Made by a program: the position numbers and the translations under genes
Notes under the pieces: model-generated
The model's database searches: none
Told to the model about the DNA's origin: nothing
Seen by the model: the letters and a program-made list of their open reading frames with translations, nothing else
In this document: piece after piece, positions 43,995 through 53,018 of the stretch
Position numbering within the stretch: the first letter of the stretch is position 1
Layout of the letters: the number at the start of each line of letters is the position of its first letter
Assembly: GCA_963676345.2 (NCBI GenBank)
Contig: CAXXTS010000002.1
Span: 868,001-932,000 of the forward strand
DNA: 64,000 nucleotides
Direction: 5' to 3'
Origin: G963665925 sp963676345
GTDB taxonomy: Bacteria; Bacillota; Clostridia; Peptostreptococcales; Acidaminobacteraceae

Positions 43995-45029
43995 TTATGC
44001 TTCAGTATTTTCTAAATGCTGTGCGCGTAACTGACCACAAGCGGCATTGATATCTGAACCCAGCTCTCGTCTTATCGTCGTTTCTATGCCAGCATTTTTG
44101 AGTATTTTTTGGAATGTAACAATACGCTTTGAAGAAGACGCTTTATAGCCGCGTTCCTTCACCGGATTAATCGGAATCAGATTAACATGACATAACATGC
44201 CTCTTAATTTCTTTGACAAGGCCTTGGCCTCAGCGCTATGATCATTTTCGCCTTCAATCAATGCATATTCAAACGTAATTCTTCGCCCTGTCATCTTTGT
44301 ATAATATCTGCATGCTTCCAGTAAACTGTCTAGGTTATACTTTCTATTGATTGGCATAAGGGTATTACGTTTCTCATCAGATATGGCATGCAGTGAAATC
44401 GCCAGGGTTATTTGCAGTTTTTGCTCAGCAAGCTGCTTGATTTTATCTACAATGCCGCAAGTTGACAGCGTAATATGGCGCATACTGATATTCAGTCCAT
44501 CTTCATGATTAACTAGGCGTAAGAACTTTAGAACTTCTTCGTAATTATCAAGGGGTTCTCCACTGCCCATGAGCACAATATTGCTGATACGCTCACCTAT
44601 GTCATTTTGAACTGCAAAGATTTGTCCCAGTATTTCGCCCGCTTCCAAGTTACGTGTCATGCCTCCTAGCGTCGAGGCACAAAAAGTACAACCCATTCTA
44701 CAGCCGACCTGTGTGGAAACACAAATGCTGTTTCCATGCTTATAGCGCATTAAAACCGCTTCAATCACTTCGCCATCATGCATAGATAAAAGGTATTTGC
44801 GGGTCTTGTCTTTAGAGTCCAAGTGCTTTACGATCTTTACATTATCCAGTAAAAAGCTTTCAGCCATTTTCTCTCTTAAAGCCTTAGATACATTGCTCAT
44901 TTCATCAAAGGAGGACACACCTTTTTGAACCCATTTAAAAATTTGTCCTGCCCTAAAGGGCTTTTCTCCTGTGTCTTTCAGCCAGTCTTTAACTTCATCC
45001 AGTGTCAAACTGCGCAGTTGCTTTTTCAT
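43995..45029 (-). CDS. rlmN: Dual-specificity 23S rRNA/tRNA adenine-C2 methyltransferase RlmN
   Basis: 344 residues. RlmN methylates A2503 of 23S rRNA and A37 of some tRNAs by a radical SAM mechanism. The cluster ligands are Cys110, Cys114 and Cys117 in VGCRMGCTFCAS, followed by GGMTRNLEAGEILGQ and MGSGEPLDNY; the second catalytic cysteine is near the C terminus in DINAACGQL. ATG follows ATAGGTGAAACC. It is the last gene of an operon with a PHP-domain hydrolase and a 2-hydroxyacid dehydrogenase. Confidence 0.95.
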   Translation of the reverse strand: MKKQLRSLTLDEVKDWLKDTGEKPFRAGQIFKWVQKGVSSFDEMSNVSKALREKMAESFLLDNVKIVKHLDSKDKTRKYLLSMHDGEVIEAVLMRYKHGNSICVSTQVGCRMGCTFCASTLGGMTRNLEAGEILGQIFAVQNDIGERISNIVLMGSGEPLDNYEEVLKFLRLVNHEDGLNISMRHITLSTCGIVDKIKQLAEQKLQITLAISLHAISDEKRNTLMPINRKYNLDSLLEACRYYTKMTGRRITFEYALIEGENDHSAEAKALSKKLRGMLCHVNLIPINPVKERGYKASSSKRIVTFQKILKNAGIETTIRRELGSDINAACGQLRAQHLENTEA

Positions 45030-45043
45030 ATGGTTTCACCTAT

Positions 45044-45763
45044 CTAAACGTTCTTTCCTCTTCCGCGTAAATGTGTAAGGAGCTTCTGTGCGGAAGTATT
45101 CATAATCAGTGCCTCAGGAATATCATATTTTTCAAATACCTCTTGTGCATAGTTGAATTTACCAAGATCGTAACGGATGTGTGCATCGCTTCCCGCAATA
45201 AGCTTAACACCGTATTCCTTGGCTTTTCTAGCAATGCTTTCACAGTTTTCTCGACTGCCAGCACGACTGCCTCCAAAGGAAGAATTATTGATTTCAACCA
45301 TAACATCATAAGCCTTTGCCGCTTTTAGAAATTCATCTACATCTATTGGAAAAACAGGATTTCCAGAATGTCCTATTACATCGACAAATTTGTTCTTCAC
45401 GGCTCCAATAAGGGCCTGGGTGTTTTGCTTTCTGTCTCCAGGATAAATACAAACATCGTGCAAACTAACCAGTACAAGCTCAAGCGTTTCCAGGTAACGC
45501 TCTTCTAGGTCCAGTCTGCCCTCAAAATCAATGATGTTTGCTTCTACACCTTTTAATACGCGTATGCCATCTATTACATCCGGTATAACACGTTGATTAC
45601 CTATGTGAAAAGCATGTGGTCCACCGGGCATAGCCGGTGCGTGATCGGTTTGGGCAATCAGTTCAAGGCCTTTTTTCTTAGCTTCATCAATATACTCGGC
45701 AAGCGTGCTGTATGCATGACCACTCACTAAGGTGTGTACATGTGTATCCAGTACCAGCTTCAT
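45044..45763 (-). CDS. PHP-domain phosphatase/hydrolase (YcdX-like)
   Basis: 239 residues. The metal-binding motifs of a PHP fold are visible: DTHVHTLVSGHAYST, QTDHAPAMPGGPH, KGVEANI, SLHDVCIYPGD, GHSGNP and GSDAHIRYDLG. YcdX relatives are trinuclear zinc phosphatases with unknown physiological substrates. ATG at 45763 follows GGGAGGTAAAA, ten bp after the stop of the upstream dehydrogenase gene, and rlmN starts 14 bp beyond its own stop, so all three form one operon. Confidence 0.88.
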   Translation of the reverse strand: MKLVLDTHVHTLVSGHAYSTLAEYIDEAKKKGLELIAQTDHAPAMPGGPHAFHIGNQRVIPDVIDGIRVLKGVEANIIDFEGRLDLEERYLETLELVLVSLHDVCIYPGDRKQNTQALIGAVKNKFVDVIGHSGNPVFPIDVDEFLKAAKAYDVMVEINNSSFGGSRAGSRENCESIARKAKEYGVKLIAGSDAHIRYDLGKFNYAQEVFEKYDIPEALIMNTSAQKLLTHLRGRGKNV

Positions 45764-45773
45764 TTTTACCTCC

Positions 45774-46715
45774 CTAATATCCACGTTCGATGTTTACTGT
45801 GTTTTCAAGTGGCTCCTTGTTTGCGTATTGCTTCATATTTCTATATATCAGTTCAAAACGTCTGTCGTTTTTCATTTGTGAGACCCATGAATTATGGGCA
45901 GATAAATAAACCCGTTCTATTGACCAAAGTGGACTGTCCTCACTTAGAGGTTCTTTTTCAAAAACATCTAACGCAACGCCTAAGAACTTATCACTTTTTA
46001 GGGCATCTATCAAGGCCTTCTCATCAATATTGGACCCTCTAGACACATTAATCAGCACGCTGTCATCCCGCATAAGGGCTATCCTTTCAGCATCAATAAA
46101 ATGATGGGTTATATCTGTGCTCGGCAGCGTCACAACGACCACATCTAAATCTGCCAGCCTATCCTCCAGTGTGCTCATAGGGTAACACGCGTCAAAAAAA
46201 GGGGTGCTATGGCCACTTGTGTTGAAGCCAATAATTTTAGTTTCAAATCCCTGAAGTCGTTTTGCGGCCTCTTGAGCAATCGTACCCGTACCTAAAAAAG
46301 CGACCTTTTTGCCGACAATCTCTAAAATAGAGCTGTCCATTTTCCAAACCTTCCCCATCTGGTTGCGGTACTGCTTTTTACGGTTTTTATAGATTTCAAG
46401 AATGTTCATGACAATCCACTCACCCATTGGCTTCGAGTAGCCACCGCGATTGTTAGTCACTGTAATACGTTGGTTTACAGCCTTGTCTGCTGGAAGTTGA
46501 TCAAATCCGACACTGGACAACTGAATCCATTTAAGATTATTCATCTTTGAAATATCCAGTCGCTCAAATGGATTGTAACACACCAGTATTTCGGCTTCAT
46601 TAACAGCACTAGAATTTTCTATTTTTTTTTCATGAATCACTTCAACTTCGTAGCCAAGCGCACGAATCCGGTCTAGTTTTTCCTTGCCATAGTCATATGT
46701 AAATACAGCTTTCAT
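45774..46715 (-). CDS. D-isomer-specific 2-hydroxyacid dehydrogenase family protein
   Basis: 313 residues. The C-terminal nucleotide-binding domain has KVAFLGTGTIAQEAA, the arginine in NVSRGSNID, the glutamate in DVFEKEPL and the histidine in LSAHNSW. Together they give the Arg/Glu/His catalytic set. It reduces or oxidises a 2-keto/2-hydroxy acid with NAD(P). The substrate is unknown. Three ATGs are close together; the one at 46715 has GAGGAGG at proper spacing. Confidence 0.88.
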   Translation of the reverse strand: MKAVFTYDYGKEKLDRIRALGYEVEVIHEKKIENSSAVNEAEILVCYNPFERLDISKMNNLKWIQLSSVGFDQLPADKAVNQRITVTNNRGGYSKPMGEWIVMNILEIYKNRKKQYRNQMGKVWKMDSSILEIVGKKVAFLGTGTIAQEAAKRLQGFETKIIGFNTSGHSTPFFDACYPMSTLEDRLADLDVVVVTLPSTDITHHFIDAERIALMRDDSVLINVSRGSNIDEKALIDALKSDKFLGVALDVFEKEPLSEDSPLWSIERVYLSAHNSWVSQMKNDRRFELIYRNMKQYANKEPLENTVNIERGY

Positions 46716-46844
46716 AAACATCCTCCTCATTTTATTATTGTATCTATAGTTACTTTATTTCCAGCTCATGTCGCAGGGCCGCTTTCCCTGTAATCAAAAA
46801 TGACTGAGCAATTTTCAACCATTCATGTCGCTGGCGCGCCATAT

Positions 46845-46908
46845 ACAATTTCAGAAGTAAAACCTCTGTTTTGTGCGAGCACAACAGAGGTTTTACTTCT
46901 GAAATTGT
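46845..46908 (-). repeat. Dispersed hairpin element, copy 4
   Basis: A 64-bp inverted repeat with perfect arms beginning ACAATTTCAGAAG, a TT bulge and inner stem TTGTG-CGAG-CACAA, identical in loop to copy 1. Flanks are TGTCGCTGGCGCGCCATATAC and GTGCATTTCTTTGCTT. A second small hairpin, CAGGG/CCCTG, lies about 65 bp upstream. The PilZ gene terminator is 29 bp away. Confidence 0.92.
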
Positions 46909-46937
46909 GCATTTCTTTGCTTAACGGAAAATATGAC

Positions 46938-46966
46938 AACCCTCCCGGAGTGAACCGTGGAGGGTT
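46938..46966 (-). terminator. Probable terminator of the PilZ gene
   Basis: Stem AACCCTCC/GGAGGGTT with a 13-nt loop just after the PilZ stop; the minus-strand side has only a weak T-run. Confidence 0.65.
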
Positions 46967-46973
46967 GATATGT

Positions 46974-47321
46974 TTAAATACCTAATTCATCCTGATATTC
47001 GTCTAGACATCCTGTTAAGATATCTGCCATTCCAACAAATTCGCATCCAAAATGGTATGCACCATCTTCATCCTGTACTTTGCGGATAATCTTCATAACG
47101 CCATAAAACTTTCTTTCATCGTCGATTTCTATTCTGGCATTAAAGTAGTAATCCATTGGCAACTCCGCTGAAGAACTGAATCCAAGTCCAGTTTTAGATA
47201 TGTCGGTCACGACAATAGATTCATTGAGTTCATCCAGTGATTCGTTATTTTGACGGTATAAAGATTCAATCGTTAGTTTGATCTCAACCGGCAGTCTCTT
47301 AAAACGTCTTCTTTCCTTCAA
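46974..47321 (-). CDS. PilZ-domain c-di-GMP-binding protein
   Basis: 115 residues from a TTG start. The c-di-GMP motifs are present: RRRFKR near the N terminus and DISKTGLGF in the middle of the barrel, ending with FGCEFVGM. Binding of c-di-GMP would change its contact with a partner. The ATG at 47345 would make the message leaderless, since an extended -10 lies at 47354; the TTG at 47321 has AAGGAG ten bases ahead, so I prefer it. It is next to an HD-GYP phosphodiesterase gene. Confidence 0.85.
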   Translation of the reverse strand: MKERRRFKRLPVEIKLTIESLYRQNNESLDELNESIVVTDISKTGLGFSSSAELPMDYYFNARIEIDDERKFYGVMKIIRKVQDEDGAYHFGCEFVGMADILTGCLDEYQDELGI

Positions 47322-47353
47322 TCTTTCCACACTCCTTCGGCGCATTTTTTTCC

Positions 47354-47359
47354 ATTATA
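47354..47359 (-). promoter_or_regulatory. Extended -10 promoter element for the PilZ gene
   Basis: TG-T-TATAAT on the minus strand, at the end of the upstream HD-GYP intergenic space. No good -35 is visible. It decides the PilZ start codon choice. Confidence 0.55.
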
Positions 47360-47373
47360 ACATGGTTTAACGA

Positions 47374-48960
47374 TTAATCTGGGTATTTCTCCTTAATGGC
47401 AATGATGTCATCGATATTCTCAAAGAGTTTGTCTACAATCACTGGATCAAACATTTTTGAACGCATGTCCTTAAAGTAAGCATGTACTTCATCTTCTGGC
47501 CATGCATCTTTATAAATACGCTTATGGCTCAGTGCATCATAGACATCACATACACTTGTAATACGTGCAAAAATATCAATTTCCTCACCGCTTATACCAC
47601 TTGGGTAGCCTGTGCCGTCCCATCGTTCATGGTGTTGAAGGGCTATGGTTGCAGCCATTTTCATGATTCTTCTTGTGGACTGCTTGAGCACTTCATACCC
47701 GATGGTAGTATGGTTTTTGATGACTTCAAATTCTTCCGGTGTGAGTTTGCCCGGCTTGTTGAGTATCAAATCTGGAATGCCGATTTTTCCAATATCATGC
47801 ATCGGGGATGCAAGTCTTAGAATATTCGCTTCATCACTGCTGATACCAAGAGCTCTTGCTAGGAGCCAGGAATACTCAGCCACACGTCTTACGTGATTGG
47901 CAGTTTCCTTAGACCGTGTTTCTACAATTTCGCCTAAGGTGAAGATAACTTCCTTTTGGGTATCGACGATTTCATTGTTCAAGTATATGTTATCAATTGC
48001 AACCGATACATTGGAAGATAAAATTTTAAGCAAATTCATTTCAAAGTCTTCAAAAGCGCGATTGCCTTTAATGTAGAAAATACTTTCATTATTGTTATAC
48101 GATTTAAAGTGGCTTATAAAAATGTTATCTCTAAAATAGCATCCGCTCAAGGAGAGTGCTTTCCCGATATCCTGCTGAAGCTGTTCATTTGGAATATCTT
48201 TGATCAAATAACCACCATAGGCTTCAAAAACACCTGTACCTGCAATAGCAATCAACTGATTACTTGAAAGTGTAGCAGCAAGTCCACTCAGGGTATCCGC
48301 CTTCTCATCGCCCCCTGAAATCATCATACACATGCTTTGGATGGCATTTTGACTAAAGGAGCGCAATGACTGCATTTCAAATAGTTCTCTTGACGAGTTT
48401 ATAATGCGTTCCAGACCAATTCGATTGGTCTCGATAATACGCATGCCCTGATAGGCACGCAAGGATGCAATAACCGCTGTATAGAGCTTTTGAACGGTCA
48501 GCTCTGTCTTAGATTTATAATCGTTGATATCATAACTTCTGATGACGTCTTCTTCAGGCGCTTGCCCCGGTTGTCCGGTTCTTAAAATAATACGGACAAA
48601 TGGATTCTTGAGTTCATCACGAATTTTTTTTACCACTTCAAGACCCGAGTTTTCATTTTCCATGACCACATCCAGGAGAATAATCGCTACATCCGGTTGT
48701 CTTTCCATGATTTCTATGGTTTCTCTGCCGGAATAGGCACTGATCAGCTCAACATTTCTGCCTTCGAATTCAAATTTTTTCATAACCATTCGTGTCATAG
48801 CATGAACTTCTTCTTCGTCATCGGCAATGATTATTTTCCAAGGGGCGCTTTCGATTACCTCTTCACCACCTAGATAGTCATCGGCAAATAGGATGGTGTC
48901 ATCATGCTCATTATCAATTTTTTGATCAGACTTAAATAACATATCTTGCATAGTTGTCAT
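47374..48960 (-). CDS. Response regulator with DUF3369 and HD-GYP domains
   Basis: 528 residues. A receiver domain (about 40-165) has IIIADDEEEVHA, phospho-acceptor in ILLDVVMENENSG and the lysine in DYKSKTELT. A DUF3369 domain (about 180-335) follows, then an HD-GYP domain with HDIGKIGIPD and HHERWDGTGYPSGI, intact for c-di-GMP hydrolysis. It would lower c-di-GMP when phosphorylated by an unknown kinase. Three ATGs are near the start; 48960 has GAGGGGG ahead. No kinase gene is adjacent. Confidence 0.92.
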   Translation of the reverse strand: MTTMQDMLFKSDQKIDNEHDDTILFADDYLGGEEVIESAPWKIIIADDEEEVHAMTRMVMKKFEFEGRNVELISAYSGRETIEIMERQPDVAIILLDVVMENENSGLEVVKKIRDELKNPFVRIILRTGQPGQAPEEDVIRSYDINDYKSKTELTVQKLYTAVIASLRAYQGMRIIETNRIGLERIINSSRELFEMQSLRSFSQNAIQSMCMMISGGDEKADTLSGLAATLSSNQLIAIAGTGVFEAYGGYLIKDIPNEQLQQDIGKALSLSGCYFRDNIFISHFKSYNNNESIFYIKGNRAFEDFEMNLLKILSSNVSVAIDNIYLNNEIVDTQKEVIFTLGEIVETRSKETANHVRRVAEYSWLLARALGISSDEANILRLASPMHDIGKIGIPDLILNKPGKLTPEEFEVIKNHTTIGYEVLKQSTRRIMKMAATIALQHHERWDGTGYPSGISGEEIDIFARITSVCDVYDALSHKRIYKDAWPEDEVHAYFKDMRSKMFDPVIVDKLFENIDDIIAIKEKYPD

Positions 48961-49243
48961 GAGACCCCCTCGTTTCATTGTATATTAACACGATATTCAT
49001 ACCCGTGTTGAACGCCATATATGCAAAATTTGATAAAAGTATCATAAAATTCACATGTTTTTGGTCGTATTTTTATAACACTAGACATCTCAATATGGAG
49101 ACTCCATTTCTACTTCGATAAAACACATCAAATCCCTTCATAATATTATGCGCTTATCGAAAAATAGAACTAACGTCGGGGGTATTTTTTCACATTTTAC
49201 TCAGCTGAATTTATACTTGCACTTTCCCCACTTCCATATAGCT
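48961..49243. other. Intergenic region between HD-GYP gene and pyruvate carboxylase
   Basis: About 280 bp with AT-rich sequence. It should contain the HD-GYP promoter. I see no other conserved element or gene here. Confidence 0.5.
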
Positions 49244-49286
49244 AAAATCCCGCATCCCCATTTAATGACAGATGAGGATGCGGGAC
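49244..49286 (-). terminator. Intrinsic terminator of pyc
   Basis: Stem ATCCCGCATCC with its near-complement GGATGCGGGA(C), 18-nt loop, then TTTTAG on the minus strand. Confidence 0.82.
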
Positions 49287-49338
49287 TTATTTTTATTTTG
49301 AATACATACTGGACCAGCCAGTCGCATCATTCAATTCT

Positions 49339-52300
49339 TTACGCTGTACAGTCTTTCATTGCCAGAAGCAGTTCTGTGGCTTCTACCATTTGATCTGACT
49401 TAACGTATACATGTTCAACAACACCTGAACAAGAAGATGTAATATTGGTTTCCATTTTCATTGCTTCGACTACGGCAACAGTATCACCAGCGTTTACTGA
49501 GTCGCCTTCAGCCACAAGAACCTTTATAACCTTGCCCGGAATAGAAGAACCGATTTCAAGTGGGTTTTCAGGATCAGCCATTACTTTTCGGCTACCACCA
49601 CCACCGCTTGTCTTTTTAGAAGACTTGTCTTCCACCATGACATCACGACGGTTGCCATTCACCTCAAAAGCCAGACGTCTTAAGCCGTCATTATCCACCT
49701 TACCGACTTCGAGAAGCTTGATTACAAGTGTCTTACCTTCATCAATTTCAACTTCACACGTTTCGCCTTCTTCAAGACCATGGAAGTAAACATCAGAACC
49801 CATACGGCTCAAGTCACCATGCTCTGCAATATATTTTTGGTAGTCATCAAACACCTTTGGATAAAGGGCTGAACTGATTACATCTGAATGTGTTGGTTCA
49901 ATACCATGCTTTTCCTTAAGCTGTTGAGTGATTGCATCGAAGTCTTCATCTTCAAGCAGTTCGCCAGGACGTACTGTGATTGGCACTTCATTTTTAAGAA
50001 CCATCTTTTGAAGGTCTTTAGGAAAGCCGTGTGCCGGTTGACCCATCATACCGCCAAAATACGCAACCACAGAGTCTGGATAAGCCATATTCTTGCCTTC
50101 AGTCATGATGTTTTCAGGTGTCAAATCATTCTGAATCATGAAAATAGCCATATCGCCAACCGCTTTTGATGACGGTGTTACTTTGACAATATCTCCGAAC
50201 ATGCCATTGACTGCTCTATACATTTCTTTCACTTCGTTGAATCTGTGACCAAGGCCAAAGCTTTCAACCTGAGGCTTCAGGTTAGAGTACTGACCGCCTG
50301 GTATTTCATACTTGTAAATTTCAGCACTAGTTGACTTCAGATCAGACTCAAACTGGGCATAAACAGGACGAACACTTGACCAGTAATCAGAAATCTTCTG
50401 AATCGAGTCTAGGTCAATGCCTGTTGCACGCTCTGTATTCTCAAGTGCTGCAACAATAGAGTTCAGGGCTGGCTGTGAAGTCAGGCCTGACATGGCATTA
50501 AATGCCGTATCTACAATATCGACACCGGCTTCAGCTGCAAGGAGTAGAGATGCAACACCATTTCCTGTTGTATCATGTGTATGCAGGTGAACCGGAATTG
50601 AAATTTCTTCTTTTAATGCTTTAACCAGCTTGAATGCCGCATAAGGCTTAAGTAGGCCGGACATGTCTTTAATGCCCAGAATATGTGCACCTGACGCTTC
50701 AATTTGCTTAGCCAGATTCACATAGTATTCAAGGGTATACTTGTCACGTGTCTCGTCTAGAATATCGCCAGTGTAGCAAATACATGCCTCAGCGATTTTA
50801 CCTGTTTTAAGCACTTCATCAATTGCAACTTCCATGCCTTTGAACCAGTTCAGAGAATCAAAGATTCTGAATACATCGATACCGCGTTTCGCAGACTCTT
50901 GAATCAATTCTCTGATTACATTGTCCGGATAGTTTTTGTATCCAACACCATTTGAACCTCTAATGAGCATTTGAAGCAGCACATTGGGCATGCGCTCTCT
51001 TAAAATGTCAAGACGCTCCCAAGGGGATTCGTTGAGGAATCTGTAGGCAACATCAAATGTTGCACCGCCCCACATCTCTACAGAGAACAGGTCTTTTCCC
51101 AGTGCTGCAGTTGCCTTCGCTATCTTTTTAAGATCTTGAGTACGTACACGTGTCGCCATCAGTGACTGGTGGGCATCACGCATTGTTGTATCTGTAAGGA
51201 GCAGTTTGTTTTGTGACCGAATCCAGTCTACAAGACCTTCTGGTCCCTTTTCATCTAAAATTTGCTTGGTACCGTTCATCGCCATTGTCTTGTCAAACTT
51301 AGGCACAATCGGCACATCGAAACTTGGCTTAGTGCCACCTGTTTCATTAACGACAATGTCTCCAATAAAGTTTAGCAGTTTTAGCTCAACGTCCTGCTTG
51401 GCCGTGAAGTCAAACAGGTCTGGGTGGTTTGCAATAAAGTTTGTATCACAAGTACCTCTTCTAAACTGTTCATGGTTTAAAACATTAATCAGGAATGGAA
51501 TGTTCGTCTTAACACCGTGAACACTCATTTCTTTAATCGCACGTACGGACTTGCGAATCGCATCCTCAAATGTTCTCGATACCGATGTACACTTAACAAG
51601 AAGACTGTCATAATATGGGCTGATTACTGACCCAGTATAGCCATTACCACCGTCTAGTCTAATACCAAAACCGGATGCTGAACGGTAAACATCAATGAGA
51701 CCTGTATCTGGTGCAAAGTTGTTTGCCGGGTCCTCTGTTGTAACACGGCACTGAATAGAGTAGCCATTCACTTTAATACTCTCTTGAGATGGAATGCCAA
51801 CTTCTTCTGAGTCCAGCGCATAACCCTGTGCAACCAGTATTTGAGACTGAACAAGATCAATGCCTGTCACCATTTCCGTAACAGTATGCTCAACCTGAAT
51901 ACGCGGGTTCATCTCAATGAAGTAATGATGACCTTCTTTGTCGACTAGGAACTCTACCGTACCGGCATTCTTATAATTTACTGCCTTTGAAATACGAACA
52001 GCATCATTACAAATTTCCTGTCTTTTCTCAGGAGATAAGGCTAGAGACGGTGTAAACTCAATCAGCTTTTGGTGACGTCTTTGGATAGAACAATCACGCT
52101 CATAAAGATGTACAACGTTTCCATATGCATCGCCTAGAATTTGAACTTCAATATGCTTTGGATTTTCAAGGAACTTCTCAATGAATACATCGTCAATACC
52201 AAATGCTTTTTTCGCTTCATTTTTAGCACTATGGTACTCACTAATCAGGTGTGACTCGTCGCGTACTATACGCATACCGCGTCCGCCGCCACCAGCCGAT

Positions 52301-52785
52301 GCCTTCAGAATAACTGGATAGCCACAGTATCTTGCAGCTTCAAGCGCTTCTTCTTCTGTGAGGAGCGGTTTTTCAAAACCAGGTATTGTTGGAACCCCAA
52401 CCGAAGACGCCACTTTCTTCGATTTGATTTTGTCGCCCATACGAATCATCATTTCTGGGTCTGGACCAATAAAGGCAATGCCTGCTTCTTCACATTTTTC
52501 AGCCAGCTCAGGGTTTTCTGAAAGGAAACCATACCCTGGGTGAATGGCATCAACGCCCTTCTTTTTCGCCAGTTTGACAATTTCGTTGATATTTAAGTAC
52601 GCCTCAATTGGCCCCTTTGATTTCCCAATCAAATACGACTCGTCTGCTTTTGTTCTAAACAAAGCATTCTTGTCTTCTTTTGTGTAAACCGCCACTGTAC
52701 GAATTCCGAGCTCATGACATGCACGGAAGACGCGAATGGCAATTTCGCCGCGGTTTGCTACTAACACGCGTTTGAATTTCTTCAA
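49339..52785 (-). CDS. pyc: Pyruvate carboxylase
   Basis: 1148 residues, full length. It converts pyruvate and bicarbonate to oxaloacetate with ATP via biotin. The order is a biotin carboxylase with ATP-grasp (GYPVILKASAGGGGRGMR, EMNPRIQVEHTVTE), the carboxyltransferase (TTMRDAHQSLMATRVRT, GGATFDVAYRFL, HTHDTTGNG) and a C-terminal biotinyl domain with Lys1110 in VEAMKMETN. Between them is the PYC allosteric linker. The start is taken as TTG at 52785 with AGAGGTGG; GTG at 52794 overlaps that site. It supplies oxaloacetate for anaplerosis or gluconeogenesis. Confidence 0.96.
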   Translation of the reverse strand: MKKFKRVLVANRGEIAIRVFRACHELGIRTVAVYTKEDKNALFRTKADESYLIGKSKGPIEAYLNINEIVKLAKKKGVDAIHPGYGFLSENPELAEKCEEAGIAFIGPDPEMMIRMGDKIKSKKVASSVGVPTIPGFEKPLLTEEEALEAARYCGYPVILKASAGGGGRGMRIVRDESHLISEYHSAKNEAKKAFGIDDVFIEKFLENPKHIEVQILGDAYGNVVHLYERDCSIQRRHQKLIEFTPSLALSPEKRQEICNDAVRISKAVNYKNAGTVEFLVDKEGHHYFIEMNPRIQVEHTVTEMVTGIDLVQSQILVAQGYALDSEEVGIPSQESIKVNGYSIQCRVTTEDPANNFAPDTGLIDVYRSASGFGIRLDGGNGYTGSVISPYYDSLLVKCTSVSRTFEDAIRKSVRAIKEMSVHGVKTNIPFLINVLNHEQFRRGTCDTNFIANHPDLFDFTAKQDVELKLLNFIGDIVVNETGGTKPSFDVPIVPKFDKTMAMNGTKQILDEKGPEGLVDWIRSQNKLLLTDTTMRDAHQSLMATRVRTQDLKKIAKATAALGKDLFSVEMWGGATFDVAYRFLNESPWERLDILRERMPNVLLQMLIRGSNGVGYKNYPDNVIRELIQESAKRGIDVFRIFDSLNWFKGMEVAIDEVLKTGKIAEACICYTGDILDETRDKYTLEYYVNLAKQIEASGAHILGIKDMSGLLKPYAAFKLVKALKEEISIPVHLHTHDTTGNGVASLLLAAEAGVDIVDTAFNAMSGLTSQPALNSIVAALENTERATGIDLDSIQKISDYWSSVRPVYAQFESDLKSTSAEIYKYEIPGGQYSNLKPQVESFGLGHRFNEVKEMYRAVNGMFGDIVKVTPSSKAVGDMAIFMIQNDLTPENIMTEGKNMAYPDSVVAYFGGMMGQPAHGFPKDLQKMVLKNEVPITVRPGELLEDEDFDAITQQLKEKHGIEPTHSDVISSALYPKVFDDYQKYIAEHGDLSRMGSDVYFHGLEEGETCEVEIDEGKTLVIKLLEVGKVDNDGLRRLAFEVNGNRRDVMVEDKSSKKTSGGGGSRKVMADPENPLEIGSSIPGKVIKVLVAEGDSVNAGDTVAVVEAMKMETNITSSCSGVVEHVYVKSDQMVEATELLLAMKDCTA

Positions 52786-52971
52786 AAATACCACCTCTTC
52801 ATAAGTTTTTATTCACTCACTCGTATATTTACTCTCATCATTCAAATCTATTCTCATTAATATAACAGGAATTTTACGAAATTTCAACATTTTATATTAC
52901 AAAACGTTCATATTTATGTGAAGACTTTGTAAAGTGTGTAAAAGCGCAGAATGCACCACTTCAAAAAAGAG

Positions 52972-53005
52972 AAAAAAGCTGGAAATCAGTTCAATCCAGC
53001 TTTTT
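52972..53005 (-). terminator. Intrinsic terminator of the RCC1-repeat gene
   Basis: Stem AAAAAGCTGGA with its complement and an 11-nt loop, then TTTTTTCTC on the minus strand. Confidence 0.85.
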
Positions 53006-53018
53006 ACAGGTTCAATAT

